Positions 16,781 to 25,719 of a stretch of 64,000 bases of DNA are shown here, in pieces. A program made the translations under genes and the position numbers. The DNA comes from Mucilaginibacter sp. (lineage in GTDB: Bacteria; Bacteroidota; Bacteroidia; Sphingobacteriales; Sphingobacteriaceae), in assembly GCF_025362475.1 (NCBI RefSeq), contig NZ_JANYGH010000002.1, forward strand, positions 1 through 64,000. The letters run 5' to 3'. Position 1 is the stretch's first letter. Every line of letters starts with the position of its first letter. Under the pieces are notes generated by a model. The model had not been told where the DNA came from. It searched no databases and saw nothing but the letters and a program-made list of their open reading frames with translations.

Positions 16781-16895
16781 GTATCAATATAAATAGTTGC
16801 CAGTTGTTTACATAAGAGATCCAGTACCAGGGAACAGGATTAAAATTTGTAAACGGTTTGGTTTAGAAAAACGCTGCACAATAAATGAACCTGTA

Positions 16896-17753
16896 ATGGA
16901 AAAAATTTTAATTCCGATTGATTTTACCAGATCATCAAATAACGCCATAGCTTACGCGGTTGCGCTAAGTAAAAACAACCCGATAAAACAAATCATACTT
17001 GTTGTTAATGTATACATTACTGAGTTTGAGCAACTATTGCCTACGGCAGATTTTATACAATTTGCTGTAGATAAAGCGCAGGCTTTAAACGGGCAGCTAT
17101 CAACCCAATTTGAAAACTTAAAGGCGTCGGTATTAAAAAAATTAGACCCTGCGGTGAGGGTTAGTTTTATTTTAAGCAAAATGCCCTTACTGCCTTCGCT
17201 TAGGGAGCTGATTAAGCAGGAAAAACCGGATTTATTATTAATCGGAAGCGATCACGCCGGGGCAACTGAGGAGAGTTATATCAGTAATCATTTAATTAAA
17301 ATTGCAAAGGTAAGCACAGTCCCGGTGCTTATTATTCCTGCACTTAGTCGGTACCAGGAGGTGCAGAAGGCTTTGGTGCCGTTTGATCTTGGCAATTTTG
17401 CTTCTTTAAATTTAATTCAACACCTGAATCATATCCACAACTGGCCTCACCCCAAACTATTGTTGTTAAATGTTGATGCTACACCGCAGGTATTATTTAA
17501 AGATGATGTTACGTGCAAGGTAGTGGAGCAAATAAGTACGCACCTGCAAAATTACCAATACAAGTTTTATTATTCTGTAGAGAAGGATGTATTGAAAAGT
17601 GTTAATCATTTCTGTTATAAAAACGATTTGCAATTAATCATCGCGCTGCCCGGCAAGCATAGCTTTTTGTACAATTTAACACATCGCAATATAACCAAAG
17701 GCCTTGCCCGGAATAACTATAAACCGGTGCTGATATTAAAAAACGCGCAGTAA
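16896..17753 (+). CDS. Tandem universal stress protein (UspA family)
   Basis: The ATG at 16896 is preferred to an upstream TTG because MEKILIPIDFTRSSNNAIAYAVALS is the canonical UspA first strand and helix. The 285-residue protein has two Usp domains, about 1-145 and 150-285. The first ends in LLLIGSDHAGATEESYISNHLIKIAKVSTVPVLIIP; its nucleotide loop departs from the strict G-2x-G-9x-GS/T pattern. The second domain is more divergent (LIIALPGKHSFLYN). The gene ends exactly where the convergent AraC gene ends. The shared 17-mer upstream suggests joint control with the efflux operon. Confidence 0.85.
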   Translation: MEKILIPIDFTRSSNNAIAYAVALSKNNPIKQIILVVNVYITEFEQLLPTADFIQFAVDKAQALNGQLSTQFENLKASVLKKLDPAVRVSFILSKMPLLPSLRELIKQEKPDLLLIGSDHAGATEESYISNHLIKIAKVSTVPVLIIPALSRYQEVQKALVPFDLGNFASLNLIQHLNHIHNWPHPKLLLLNVDATPQVLFKDDVTCKVVEQISTHLQNYQYKFYYSVEKDVLKSVNHFCYKNDLQLIIALPGKHSFLYNLTHRNITKGLARNNYKPVLILKNAQ

Positions 17754-18587
17754 TTATAATAACAACTGTTTGGCAAATTCAGATGGCCTGGTTTTGGTTA
17801 ACTGATAAAATATGTTGCTAAAAGCCGATACATTGTTGTAGCCTAATGTGTAGGCAATTTCGCTGATTGATCTATCTGTTTGCAGCATCATTTCAATGGC
17901 CTTTACCATACGAAGCAATTTAAAATATTGCAGAAACGAGATATTCATGGTAGCCTGGAACAGGCGTGTTAAGGTACGTTCGCTAAAACCGGTTTCGTGG
18001 CTTAGTGTTACCAGGCTAAGTGATTCAAACAGGTGGTTATTAATATATTTCAACACCGGCTGCATCCTTTCGTTTTCTGTTGTTGGCAGTGCAATTGGTA
18101 AAGCTTTCCTGCTAATCTCCGGCAGGATGTTTTTGATACCCGCCAAAAAAGGGAAAGCTTTATCGCCCGGTACCACATCGCCTTCCCACCGTACCGAGTA
18201 GGAGAGCATTTGCATTAAAAGCGCATTGATGGGATAGATACCCCCCTTATTAAAAAATGGATGGTCATCATCGTCATCGGCATAAAAGTATAATGATATG
18301 ATGGCTACCGATTTATGCATCTCTATAAAGTGCTTAACCTCCTTGGGTATCCAAACATAATGCCGCGCCGGTATAATAAGCGTTTTATCAACCAGGTGAA
18401 TATAAGCCACTCCTCCCTCAATATAAATCAGCTGCCCTTTTTTATGCGCGTGCTGCGGTAATCTGAACTCATTTTTTTCGTGCATTACATATACCGATGC
18501 TGGGATGCGATCAATGGCGGTTAAAAATGCTTCAGTATCAATCACGTTTGCTTTGGCTGAAATGAGTAAAAGTTTGGCAAAGTACAT
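17754..18587 (-). CDS. AraC family transcriptional regulator
   Basis: The ATG at 18587 gives 277 residues; the upstream alternative at 18614 is a TTG. The N-terminal half is a cupin sensor (LPQHAHKKGQLIYIEGGVAYIHL..IIPARHYVWIPKEVKH). The C-terminal 100 residues hold two helix-turn-helices (LVTLSHETGFSERTLTRLFQ and ISEIAYTLGYNNVSAFSNIFYQLTKTRPSEF). It is divergent from the TolC/HlyD/MFS operon with only 46 bases between the start codons, so it most likely controls that operon. Such AraC-efflux pairs usually respond to a small toxic compound; the ligand is unknown. Confidence 0.88.
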   Translation of the reverse strand: MYFAKLLLISAKANVIDTEAFLTAIDRIPASVYVMHEKNEFRLPQHAHKKGQLIYIEGGVAYIHLVDKTLIIPARHYVWIPKEVKHFIEMHKSVAIISLYFYADDDDDHPFFNKGGIYPINALLMQMLSYSVRWEGDVVPGDKAFPFLAGIKNILPEISRKALPIALPTTENERMQPVLKYINNHLFESLSLVTLSHETGFSERTLTRLFQATMNISFLQYFKLLRMVKAIEMMLQTDRSISEIAYTLGYNNVSAFSNIFYQLTKTRPSEFAKQLLL

Positions 18588-18603
18588 AAAATTACTTAGG
18601 TGT

Positions 18604-18620
18604 AAAAGGCTCAATTTTGT
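18604..18620 (+). promoter_or_regulatory. Second copy of the 17-bp AAAAGGCTCAATTTTGT motif
   Basis: Identical to 16764-16780 and centred in the 46-base gap between the AraC and TolC start codons, 13 bases before the TolC ATG. The position fits an operator or the core promoter of the efflux operon. Confidence 0.5.
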
Positions 18621-18633
18621 ATTATCAAATTTT

Positions 18634-19974
18634 ATGAAATCGTATTTTAAAAATATTTTACTGTTATCTGTGGTTTATTTCCCACTCCAGCGCGCGTCAG
18701 CAAGGGCGGTTAAAACAGATTCATTACTCAGTATACCACTAACCTTAAACCAGGTTTGGGAACGCGCGGCAAGCTATAATAAGGCGGTACAAATGAAGCA
18801 GCTTCACCTGGAAAGCAGCGTTGAACAAATTAAAAATGCCAAAGCTGAAAGACTGCCGGATATCAACATTGAAGGCGAATACGCCAGGATAAGCAATATG
18901 CCGGTTTATGAAAACGGGATTTTTAAATCGCCTACCCAGTTTGAGGTATTGCATAGCACTTATACCGTAGGCGCTGATGCTTATCTGAATATTTACAATG
19001 GCAACAAACTCAATATTGAAATTGAAGCCCGCAAAAGCGAAAACAAAATTGCCGCCGAGCAAAAAAAATTGACCCTGTCCGAAGTAAAACTCAGGGCCGC
19101 TGCCTATTATCTGGATATGCAACGCAGCATCATTTTCAGAGATCTTTTGCTGAAAGATATTGAAGCGCAGGAAAAACAATTAAGACAAATACAGTCGTTA
19201 AAAGCAAATGGCGTTGTTTTAAAAAGCGATGTTTTAAGGGCCGAATTGAAACTATCAAGGCAAAAGCTATCGCTGGTGCAATTGAATAACGACCTGGCAA
19301 TTGCCAATCAAAAATTAAACATACTGATTGGCTTGCCCGATGATGAGCGCATAGCCCCCACAACCAGTAATGTGCTCGACTCCCTTACGCTGAAAACTAA
19401 CCAGGCTTATCTTACAGATGCCGGCAGCAATGCTTATCAGGTTAAAATATCTGAACAGGAAACCGAACTGAGGAAACTACAGGTCAAAAATGTAAAGGCA
19501 AATGTTTTGCCACGGATTGGTTTTTTTGCCCAGTACAAATACAGCTATCCGCAGATTTTTTTATACCCTTATTCGCCATACATATATGGTATTGGGCTGG
19601 CAGGCATAAAGGCATCTTTTTCTGTTTCATCATTTTATCATAATTACCATAAGGCAAAAGTAGCCCGGCTGGAGTATGAAAGCCAGGAAGTTGAACATGC
19701 GCAAACGCAGGATAATGTAAGGCAGCAGGTTAATGAGGCGTATTTGCGTTTCAATGAAGCGCTTAACAGGGTAGAAGTTAGCAAAACCAATATTAAACAG
19801 GCAACGGAAAACCGCAGGATAGTTAGCAATACCTACTTTAACCAAACATCCTTAATAACCGATCTGCTTGATGCGGATACCCAGTTATTACAAACCCGCT
19901 TTGACCTGGCCGCGGCGCAGATAGCGGCACAATTACAGTACTATCAATTACAAAACGTTACCGGCAATCTTTAA
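18634..19974 (+). CDS. TolC family outer-membrane efflux protein
   Basis: The ATG at 18634 is chosen because it begins a signal peptide (MKSYFKNILLLSVVYFPLQRASA). The remaining 446-residue protein shows the two-repeat TolC layout: long heptad-rich helices (residues about 50-110, 140-200, 330-400) separated by beta segments (GADAYLNIYNGNKLN; FFAQYKYSYPQIFLYPYSPYIYGIGLAGIKASFSV). It forms the outer-membrane channel of the tripartite pump with the next two genes, starting the operon. The gap to the HlyD gene is 4 bases. Confidence 0.9.
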   Translation: MKSYFKNILLLSVVYFPLQRASARAVKTDSLLSIPLTLNQVWERAASYNKAVQMKQLHLESSVEQIKNAKAERLPDINIEGEYARISNMPVYENGIFKSPTQFEVLHSTYTVGADAYLNIYNGNKLNIEIEARKSENKIAAEQKKLTLSEVKLRAAAYYLDMQRSIIFRDLLLKDIEAQEKQLRQIQSLKANGVVLKSDVLRAELKLSRQKLSLVQLNNDLAIANQKLNILIGLPDDERIAPTTSNVLDSLTLKTNQAYLTDAGSNAYQVKISEQETELRKLQVKNVKANVLPRIGFFAQYKYSYPQIFLYPYSPYIYGIGLAGIKASFSVSSFYHNYHKAKVARLEYESQEVEHAQTQDNVRQQVNEAYLRFNEALNRVEVSKTNIKQATENRRIVSNTYFNQTSLITDLLDADTQLLQTRFDLAAAQIAAQLQYYQLQNVTGNL

Positions 19975-19978
19975 TAAA

Positions 19979-21052
19979 ATGAGCAAGCAACATACATACA
20001 CAACTACCGATAAATTAATAACGAAAATAACGGCGTGGATAGCCGGGATCATAGCGCTGGCCTTATGCGGCTGGGGCATAGTTACACTATACAATTTATA
20101 TAACTATGAAGAAACCGATGATGCCCAGGTTGAAGAATATATTAACCCCATTACTTCGAGGGTAAGCGGTTATATTAAAGAGATTAGGTATGATGAAAAT
20201 CAGGACGTGAAAAAAGGCGACACCCTGCTTATTATTGATAACCGGGAGTATGCCTTGCAAAAAGAAGAAGGCGAAGCCGGCTTGCAAAATGCACGCTCGC
20301 AGGTGGCGGTGTTGGAGAGCAATGTACAAACCGCTGCTAAAATTGCCCAGGTTAATAATGCCCAGATAGATGCCGTCAAAGCAAAACTGGTAAGGCAGCA
20401 GCAGGAATATGACCGGTATAAAAAGCTATTCGATGCGGAATCGGCTACTAAGCAGCAGCTGGAAAACGTTAAAAGTGGGCTTGATGTAGCACAGTCTGAT
20501 TACCAGGCGGCATTGAGTAATTACCAGGCTTCGCTTTCAAAGGTGAATGACAGCAGGGCGCAGATCAATCCTGTAATTTCAGAAATAAAACGGCGGGAGC
20601 TTATGCTGCAGCGTAATCAGCTCGATGTATCCTATACAGTGATCACCGCTCCATATAATGGCAAAATGGGCCGCAGAACAATACAGGCCGGTCAGCAGAT
20701 ACAGGTTGGGCAAACACTGGCATTTATAGTTGATAAGGAAACCGGTAAATGGGTAATTGCCAATTTTAAAGAAACCCAGTTAAAGTATCTTCAAACCGGA
20801 AAAACTGTGCAGATCACAGCAGATGCTTATCCTAATACTAAAATTACAGGCAGTGTTATTTCCTTTTCGCCTGCCACGGGTTCCAGGTTTTCATTGCTCC
20901 CGCCGGATAATTCAACAGGTAATTTTGTGAAAATTGCGCAACGGATACCTGTTAAAATAAAAATTACTGATAACGGTGCAGTAGTGGGCTTGCTAAGCGC
21001 AGGCATGAACGCCAGTGTTTCGGTTTCAAAAAACGCTTTGGGTCATGAATAA
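19979..21052 (+). CDS. HlyD/EmrA-type membrane fusion protein
   Basis: A 357-residue periplasmic adaptor. One N-terminal membrane helix (about residues 14-37) is followed by the conserved EETDDAQVEEYINPITSRVSGYIKEI lipoyl half, a coiled-coil hairpin (about 85-200) and the second lipoyl half with VITAPYNGKMGRRTIQAGQQIQVGQ. The TDDAQV signature places it with EmrA-type adaptors that pair with MFS pumps rather than RND pumps. It overlaps the MFS start codon by 8 bases, indicating translational coupling. Confidence 0.92.
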   Translation: MSKQHTYTTTDKLITKITAWIAGIIALALCGWGIVTLYNLYNYEETDDAQVEEYINPITSRVSGYIKEIRYDENQDVKKGDTLLIIDNREYALQKEEGEAGLQNARSQVAVLESNVQTAAKIAQVNNAQIDAVKAKLVRQQQEYDRYKKLFDAESATKQQLENVKSGLDVAQSDYQAALSNYQASLSKVNDSRAQINPVISEIKRRELMLQRNQLDVSYTVITAPYNGKMGRRTIQAGQQIQVGQTLAFIVDKETGKWVIANFKETQLKYLQTGKTVQITADAYPNTKITGSVISFSPATGSRFSLLPPDNSTGNFVKIAQRIPVKIKITDNGAVVGLLSAGMNASVSVSKNALGHE

Positions 21053-22640
21053 GGCTATCCCCGTTTTTAAACACTGGGCACCAGAGTGGCTTATCCGTTT
21101 TACATTGCTTATTGTGGTGTTGCCAGGTGTGGTTTTATTTGCGTTATCTGTAAGCAATGTTAATGCTGCGGCGGGTTTTTATGGCATCTCTCCAAATGAT
21201 GTGCAATACTCCCTCATTATTTTATATGCGGCAATGGCCAGCTTTATTGTGTTGGAAGGGCGTTTTTTTAAAAACATTGCCAGTAAAGAGTACCTGCTTA
21301 TAGGGGTAGTGATGCATATCATCACTTGTTACCTGTGTTATGTTACGCGATACTTTTTTGTGCTTTTAGTATTGAGGTATATCCAGGGGATGTTAACCTG
21401 TGGTACTATAAGTATCACCCTTACCCTCATGTTTAGCAGGTTGCACAATGAGCGGTCAAAAGAGATTGCTTACTCTATAGTTTACTGCATACTGTTGGCT
21501 GTTGTGCCTTTAACAACCTTACTTACGGCCGCTATTATTGATACCTTTAACTATAATGTAATATATAAATGCGCGGTATACTCCTACATACCAGGAGCTG
21601 TACTCATGTTTTTAATCATGAACAACGTACGGTTTAACCGCAAAGTACCATTGTACCGGCTGGATTGGCCAAGCTTTGTTACTTATTCGGCAGCCCTTTG
21701 TCTTATTGGTTATATTTTGGTATACGGCCAGCAATACGAGTGGCTTGACGACCGGAGGATATTGGCCAGCATTATAGCTATTGTATTACTTGCAGGTATT
21801 TTTGTTATCCGGCAACTGAGCTTAAAAAATCCTTATTTGCATCTTGGTGCATTCAGGCAACCCAAATTTTTATTAGGCGCCCTGCTGCTTTTTGTGTTTT
21901 ATATTATAAGGGGATCTTTTGGTATTACCACATCCTATTTAGGTACAGTTTTGGGGCTCGATCCTATCCACATCGGTTATTTGCTGCTTTATAATATTGC
22001 CGGTATCATATTAAGTGTGATTATATCATCGCGGTTGGTGCTGTTAAAAAAACCTACAAGGCTTATCTTTATTTATGGTTTTGTAATCCTGCTGATATTT
22101 CATGTGCGCATGTGTTTTATTTTTAGCACGCAGGCCGATAGTTCAGATCTTATTATTCCATTAATACTACAAGGGCTCGGCGCAGGTATGTTAATGGTAC
22201 CCATAATTTTGTTTGTTGTTTCATCATGTGCGCCCGGTTTTGGCACTACAGGATCTGCCTTTGGTATTTTTGTGCGCTTCTTTGGCTTTTGTACCAGCAT
22301 CGGGATGATCAACTTTTTTCAGCTTTACGGGCAACGTGATCATTACAATCGCTTCCAGGAACAATTAAGCTCGCTAAATCCGGTTGCGGTGCAGCGCCTT
22401 ACCCAATATAAGCAGGTACTCATAGGCGGTGGTACTGCCCCCGATCAGGTCGTGAAAATAGCAAACGGACTATTAAATAAAAGTGTAGGTGTACAGGCTC
22501 AGCTACGTTTTGCGGTAGATTATTACCAATTTATCAGCTGGCTCATTTTGGCTGCAATTGTGCTTATTGCCCTTTTCCCTTCGGTTAATCAAACAAACAT
22601 CAGTATAAAATCCAACCAACCTGCGCCTGTAGCGTTTTAA
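21045..22640 (+). CDS. MFS efflux transporter (EmrB/DHA2-like)
   Basis: The ATG at 21045 overlaps the HlyD stop codon (an earlier frame opening at 21015 is a GTG). It gives 531 residues with about 14 hydrophobic helices, the number expected of DHA2/EmrB drug pumps. The loop LEGRFFKNIASKEYL stands where the family motif A is usually found and is poorly conserved. LQGLGAGMLMVPIILFVVSS fits the motif C region. Together with the TolC and HlyD proteins it makes a complete drug or metabolite exporter. The substrate cannot be inferred. Confidence 0.87.
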   Translation: MNKAIPVFKHWAPEWLIRFTLLIVVLPGVVLFALSVSNVNAAAGFYGISPNDVQYSLIILYAAMASFIVLEGRFFKNIASKEYLLIGVVMHIITCYLCYVTRYFFVLLVLRYIQGMLTCGTISITLTLMFSRLHNERSKEIAYSIVYCILLAVVPLTTLLTAAIIDTFNYNVIYKCAVYSYIPGAVLMFLIMNNVRFNRKVPLYRLDWPSFVTYSAALCLIGYILVYGQQYEWLDDRRILASIIAIVLLAGIFVIRQLSLKNPYLHLGAFRQPKFLLGALLLFVFYIIRGSFGITTSYLGTVLGLDPIHIGYLLLYNIAGIILSVIISSRLVLLKKPTRLIFIYGFVILLIFHVRMCFIFSTQADSSDLIIPLILQGLGAGMLMVPIILFVVSSCAPGFGTTGSAFGIFVRFFGFCTSIGMINFFQLYGQRDHYNRFQEQLSSLNPVAVQRLTQYKQVLIGGGTAPDQVVKIANGLLNKSVGVQAQLRFAVDYYQFISWLILAAIVLIALFPSVNQTNISIKSNQPAPVAF

Positions 22641-22655
22641 GGGTAGTTTATTGCT

Positions 22656-24524
22656 TTATTTAGCCTGTAGCGGCAATGTGAACCAAAATGTACTCCCTTC
22701 GCCCGGTTTACTGTCGGCTCCAATTTCACCGTTGTGTTTTTTGATGATCTCGGCGCTGATGTAAAGGCCTATGCCCAGGCCGGAGTATTGGCTGCCACTG
22801 CTTTGTACCCTAAAATAACGATCGAACAGGAAGGGGAGCTTTTCGTGAGAAATACCGGGGCCTTTATCTGTTACGGATACTTTCGCCATCGTGTCATCCT
22901 TCGTTATGTCGATATAGATTTCTTTGGATAATGGGGCGTACTTTATAGCGTTATTAACAAAATTCACTACAACCTGTTCAATGCGCTCCCCATCTGCAAA
23001 TACCTGTAGCGCCATATCGCCAGTAGTGATCACTTTGTAGATTCCGGATATTTTGATGTGATTGCTGCTGTCATTAATGATACGTGATAGCGTTATTGAC
23101 GTTTTATTTAAATCAAGCTGGCCCTGGTTTAGTTTACCAATGTACAGCAGGTCTTCAATTAAATAGGCAACTTTGTTTACCCCTTTGTTGGCCCGGATTA
23201 CCAGATCGTCCATTTTTTCGGGCGAGAGCCTGTCTTTCATCGTATGGATAAGCTGCACAGATGATTTAAGGCTGGTTAAAGGCGTTTTGAGTTCATGACT
23301 TGCAATGTTTATAAAATCATCTTTTTGCTGCTGCAGCTGTTTAATTTCCTGGATATCGGTAGCCGTACCTACCCACAGCTGCACCTCGCCGTTGTGATTT
23401 TTTAAGGGAGCCATTCGTACCAGGTGCCAGCGGTATTCGCCATCAAAACGTTTTTCGCGAATCTCGAACTCGCCGGATTCCTTACTGTCAATAATAGCCC
23501 GGAAACGTTGCAGGTTGTGCATGATATCGTCCGGGTGGATCACCTCGCGCCAACCCCAATCTTTGGTTTCATCAAAGGTTAAGCCGGTATAATCAAACCA
23601 TTGCTGGTTATAAAAGTCAACCTCGCCCGAGGCAGTATTTGTCCAGGCTATCTGGGGGATGGTTTGCATTATTTTCCGGAACCGGGTTTCGCTTAACGAG
23701 AGCGCTTCGGTGCGGGCAGCAACCCTTTCTTCCAGATCGTTATTAAGCCCGTGAAGATTATATTGCGATACAGAAAGCTCTTCATTACTGGCCAGCAGTT
23801 CTTCGTTAATGGCCGTCATCTCTTCATTTGCAGCGGCAAGTTCTTCATTTAGCTCCGCTGTTTCATGCTCTTTGTTTTTAAGATCGTTTTGCATTTTTGT
23901 GCGCCCGGCAATAATGTTTGTAACACTTATGTATGATACAATGGTAAAAATTAAGCCGAGCAAAGCTGCAATAACAATAATAACAGGTACATAAGTGGTG
24001 TAGGTTTTATAAGTGCCTACGCGGGCATTTAGTAATTTAGTTTCGTCGGTCTCGGCTATGTTAATCTGTTGACGTAGGGCATCCATAGCAAGTTTTCCCC
24101 TGGCAAGGTCATCAATGTTTACCTTTTGGTCGCTTTTGTATTTGTCCAGTATTTGCTGTAAAATACTTAACCTGGTTTTTAAAAACCTTTTAACCTCTGC
24201 TATATTCCGCTGCTGCTCAGGATTATCTACGGTTAACTGCTGTACTTGTTGTATCTGGTTGAGCGCTTTTGTATAGGCGCCGTTATAGGGCTCTAAAAAT
24301 TCTTCGCGTTTGGTAAGCAGGTAACCGCGCTGCCCGGTTTCAGCATCTTTCATGATAGACGCGGTGTTTTCGAGTTTTTGAATCACCAGGTTACTATGAT
24401 CAACCAGGGCGGCGCTGTTTAACAAAAATCGGATACTTAAATACGATGCAATGGAAATGATGATGATTACAACAAGAGAAAAGCCATATCCGATTTGCAG
24501 ATTGCGATTAAGCGATAATTTCAT
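22656..24524 (-). CDS. CHASE3-PAS sensor histidine kinase
   Basis: A 622-residue membrane kinase. A helix at about 8-30, the CHASE3 sensor at about 35-170 (DAETGQRGYLLT), and a second helix at about 176-200 lead to a Glu/Asn-rich coiled coil with a near-heptad repeat (NEELAAANEEMTAINEELL). A PAS domain follows (about 280-400), then the phospho-acceptor box SHELKTPLTSLKSS and a full ATPase domain: NFVNNAIKYAP, DKGPGI and GLGIGLYIS. It is active by all motifs. A single-domain response regulator lies 154 bases upstream on the same strand and may be its partner. Confidence 0.92.
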   Translation of the reverse strand: MKLSLNRNLQIGYGFSLVVIIIISIASYLSIRFLLNSAALVDHSNLVIQKLENTASIMKDAETGQRGYLLTKREEFLEPYNGAYTKALNQIQQVQQLTVDNPEQQRNIAEVKRFLKTRLSILQQILDKYKSDQKVNIDDLARGKLAMDALRQQINIAETDETKLLNARVGTYKTYTTYVPVIIVIAALLGLIFTIVSYISVTNIIAGRTKMQNDLKNKEHETAELNEELAAANEEMTAINEELLASNEELSVSQYNLHGLNNDLEERVAARTEALSLSETRFRKIMQTIPQIAWTNTASGEVDFYNQQWFDYTGLTFDETKDWGWREVIHPDDIMHNLQRFRAIIDSKESGEFEIREKRFDGEYRWHLVRMAPLKNHNGEVQLWVGTATDIQEIKQLQQQKDDFINIASHELKTPLTSLKSSVQLIHTMKDRLSPEKMDDLVIRANKGVNKVAYLIEDLLYIGKLNQGQLDLNKTSITLSRIINDSSNHIKISGIYKVITTGDMALQVFADGERIEQVVVNFVNNAIKYAPLSKEIYIDITKDDTMAKVSVTDKGPGISHEKLPFLFDRYFRVQSSGSQYSGLGIGLYISAEIIKKHNGEIGADSKPGEGSTFWFTLPLQAK

Positions 24525-24678
24525 TTTAATAGAAGATTTAGCTTTATAGGGAATTTACTCGCTTAATAAAGAATATAAAATTAAAATATTTAATTTGTAA
24601 TTACTTATGATTAAGTATTCAATTTAAGTTAAATCTATTTGAATTTTTAGCGTGGAAACTTTAATAACTGAATTACAT

Positions 24679-25038
24679 TTAGTTAAGCAATTTATTAATG
24701 ATATTAACAAGATGCTGATTTTCAAATGGTTTTGGTAAATAGGCATCATGGCCAAAATTACCTATTGCAATAGCTTGTTTATGGTAGGCTGTCATCAAAA
24801 TAACCGGGATGTGGGCTAGCTCTTTATCGTTTTTAATAACCTGGCAAATTTTGCCGCCGTTCATGCCCGGTAAAATATAATCGGTTAGTACCAGGTCGGG
24901 ATTATTGGCTTTTACCACTGCAATAATATCATCTGTTTGGGTTATTCCTTTTACCTCAAAATTGTTTAAGCTCAATAAGGTATCAATTGAGTCTAAAATA
25001 TCTTCATCATCTTCTATTACAAGTATCTTTTTTATCAT
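24679..25038 (-). CDS. Single-domain response regulator
   Basis: A 119-residue CheY-like receiver with no output domain. The acidic pair (VIEDDED, residues 8-13), the phospho-acceptor Asp53 (LVLTDYILPGMNG), the Thr in VILMTAYH and the Lys in LPKPFE are all present. Standing just upstream of the CHASE3 kinase gene and on the same strand, it may be phosphorylated by it. It would act through protein contacts. Confidence 0.9.
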   Translation of the reverse strand: MIKKILVIEDDEDILDSIDTLLSLNNFEVKGITQTDDIIAVVKANNPDLVLTDYILPGMNGGKICQVIKNDKELAHIPVILMTAYHKQAIAIGNFGHDAYLPKPFENQHLVNIINKLLN

Positions 25039-25528
25039 TCGGCTATGAAGTTATTATAAATTATATCAGTAATTGCTATTAAGCTAAAATATTTTGACTC
25101 GTTTGCTATTATGCAAATTAACATGTTTGAATACAATTCGGCAAAGTTACACTTAAAAAAATAGAATTTGAATTAATATTTTAACTAAAACGACTTTTTA
25201 TGTTTTATGTTTTAATTAGAAGGAAATTTGAATCAAATAACTTATGTGCTTAAAAGTACAGACCTGGAATAAGCCGATAATTAAAAAATGAAAGCATGTA
25301 GTGTGTTTATATTGCGGATGCCGCCCCGAATCCCCATTTGAAGGTGCCAATGAGGAATTGTTTATATATTGTTTATCAATATGTTAAATATTGTTTAAGG
25401 CTTGTTGCTAAATAATATGAAAATATTTTTGAGCAATTTTTAACTGTGCTAATCGCTTTTATAGGCACCAGGCTTTAACCGCTTGCTGAGGTAAAAAAAC
25501 TACCTTGTATTTATAAAAATATACTAAT
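25039..25528. other. AT-rich intergenic region, no gene recognised
   Basis: About 490 bases of AT-rich DNA between the response regulator and the 58-residue gene. No reading frame above 20 codons with coding character, no repeat element and no convincing hairpin were seen. It should carry the divergent promoters. TACCTTGT at about 25501 is a weak -7-like match for the gene at 25529. Confidence 0.5.
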
Positions 25529-25705
25529 ATGATCATTTTAAAATCAGATACATTTGTTACGCATACCCGCCTGGCAACATTCATTAACGAGAATAATATT
25601 AAACGGGGCGATATTTTGACTATAACTGAGGGTTCACAGGGCTGTACTATTTATTTTTATGCCGATGCCGAAATTGAGGAGATAACCCACGGACTGTTTT
25701 CTTAA
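25529..25705 (+). CDS. Small 58-residue hypothetical protein
   Basis: The frame starts MIILKSDTFVTHTRLATFINENNIKRGD and ends AEIEEITHGLFS. The composition and predicted alternation of beta and helix (a strand, a helix, then ITEGSQGCTIYFYAD) look like a compact folded domain. No family is recognised. The stop codon is 14 bases before the GH8 gene on the same strand, so the two are probably one transcript. Confidence 0.6.
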   Translation: MIILKSDTFVTHTRLATFINENNIKRGDILTITEGSQGCTIYFYADAEIEEITHGLFS

Positions 25706-25719
25706 CCATAAAACACGCT

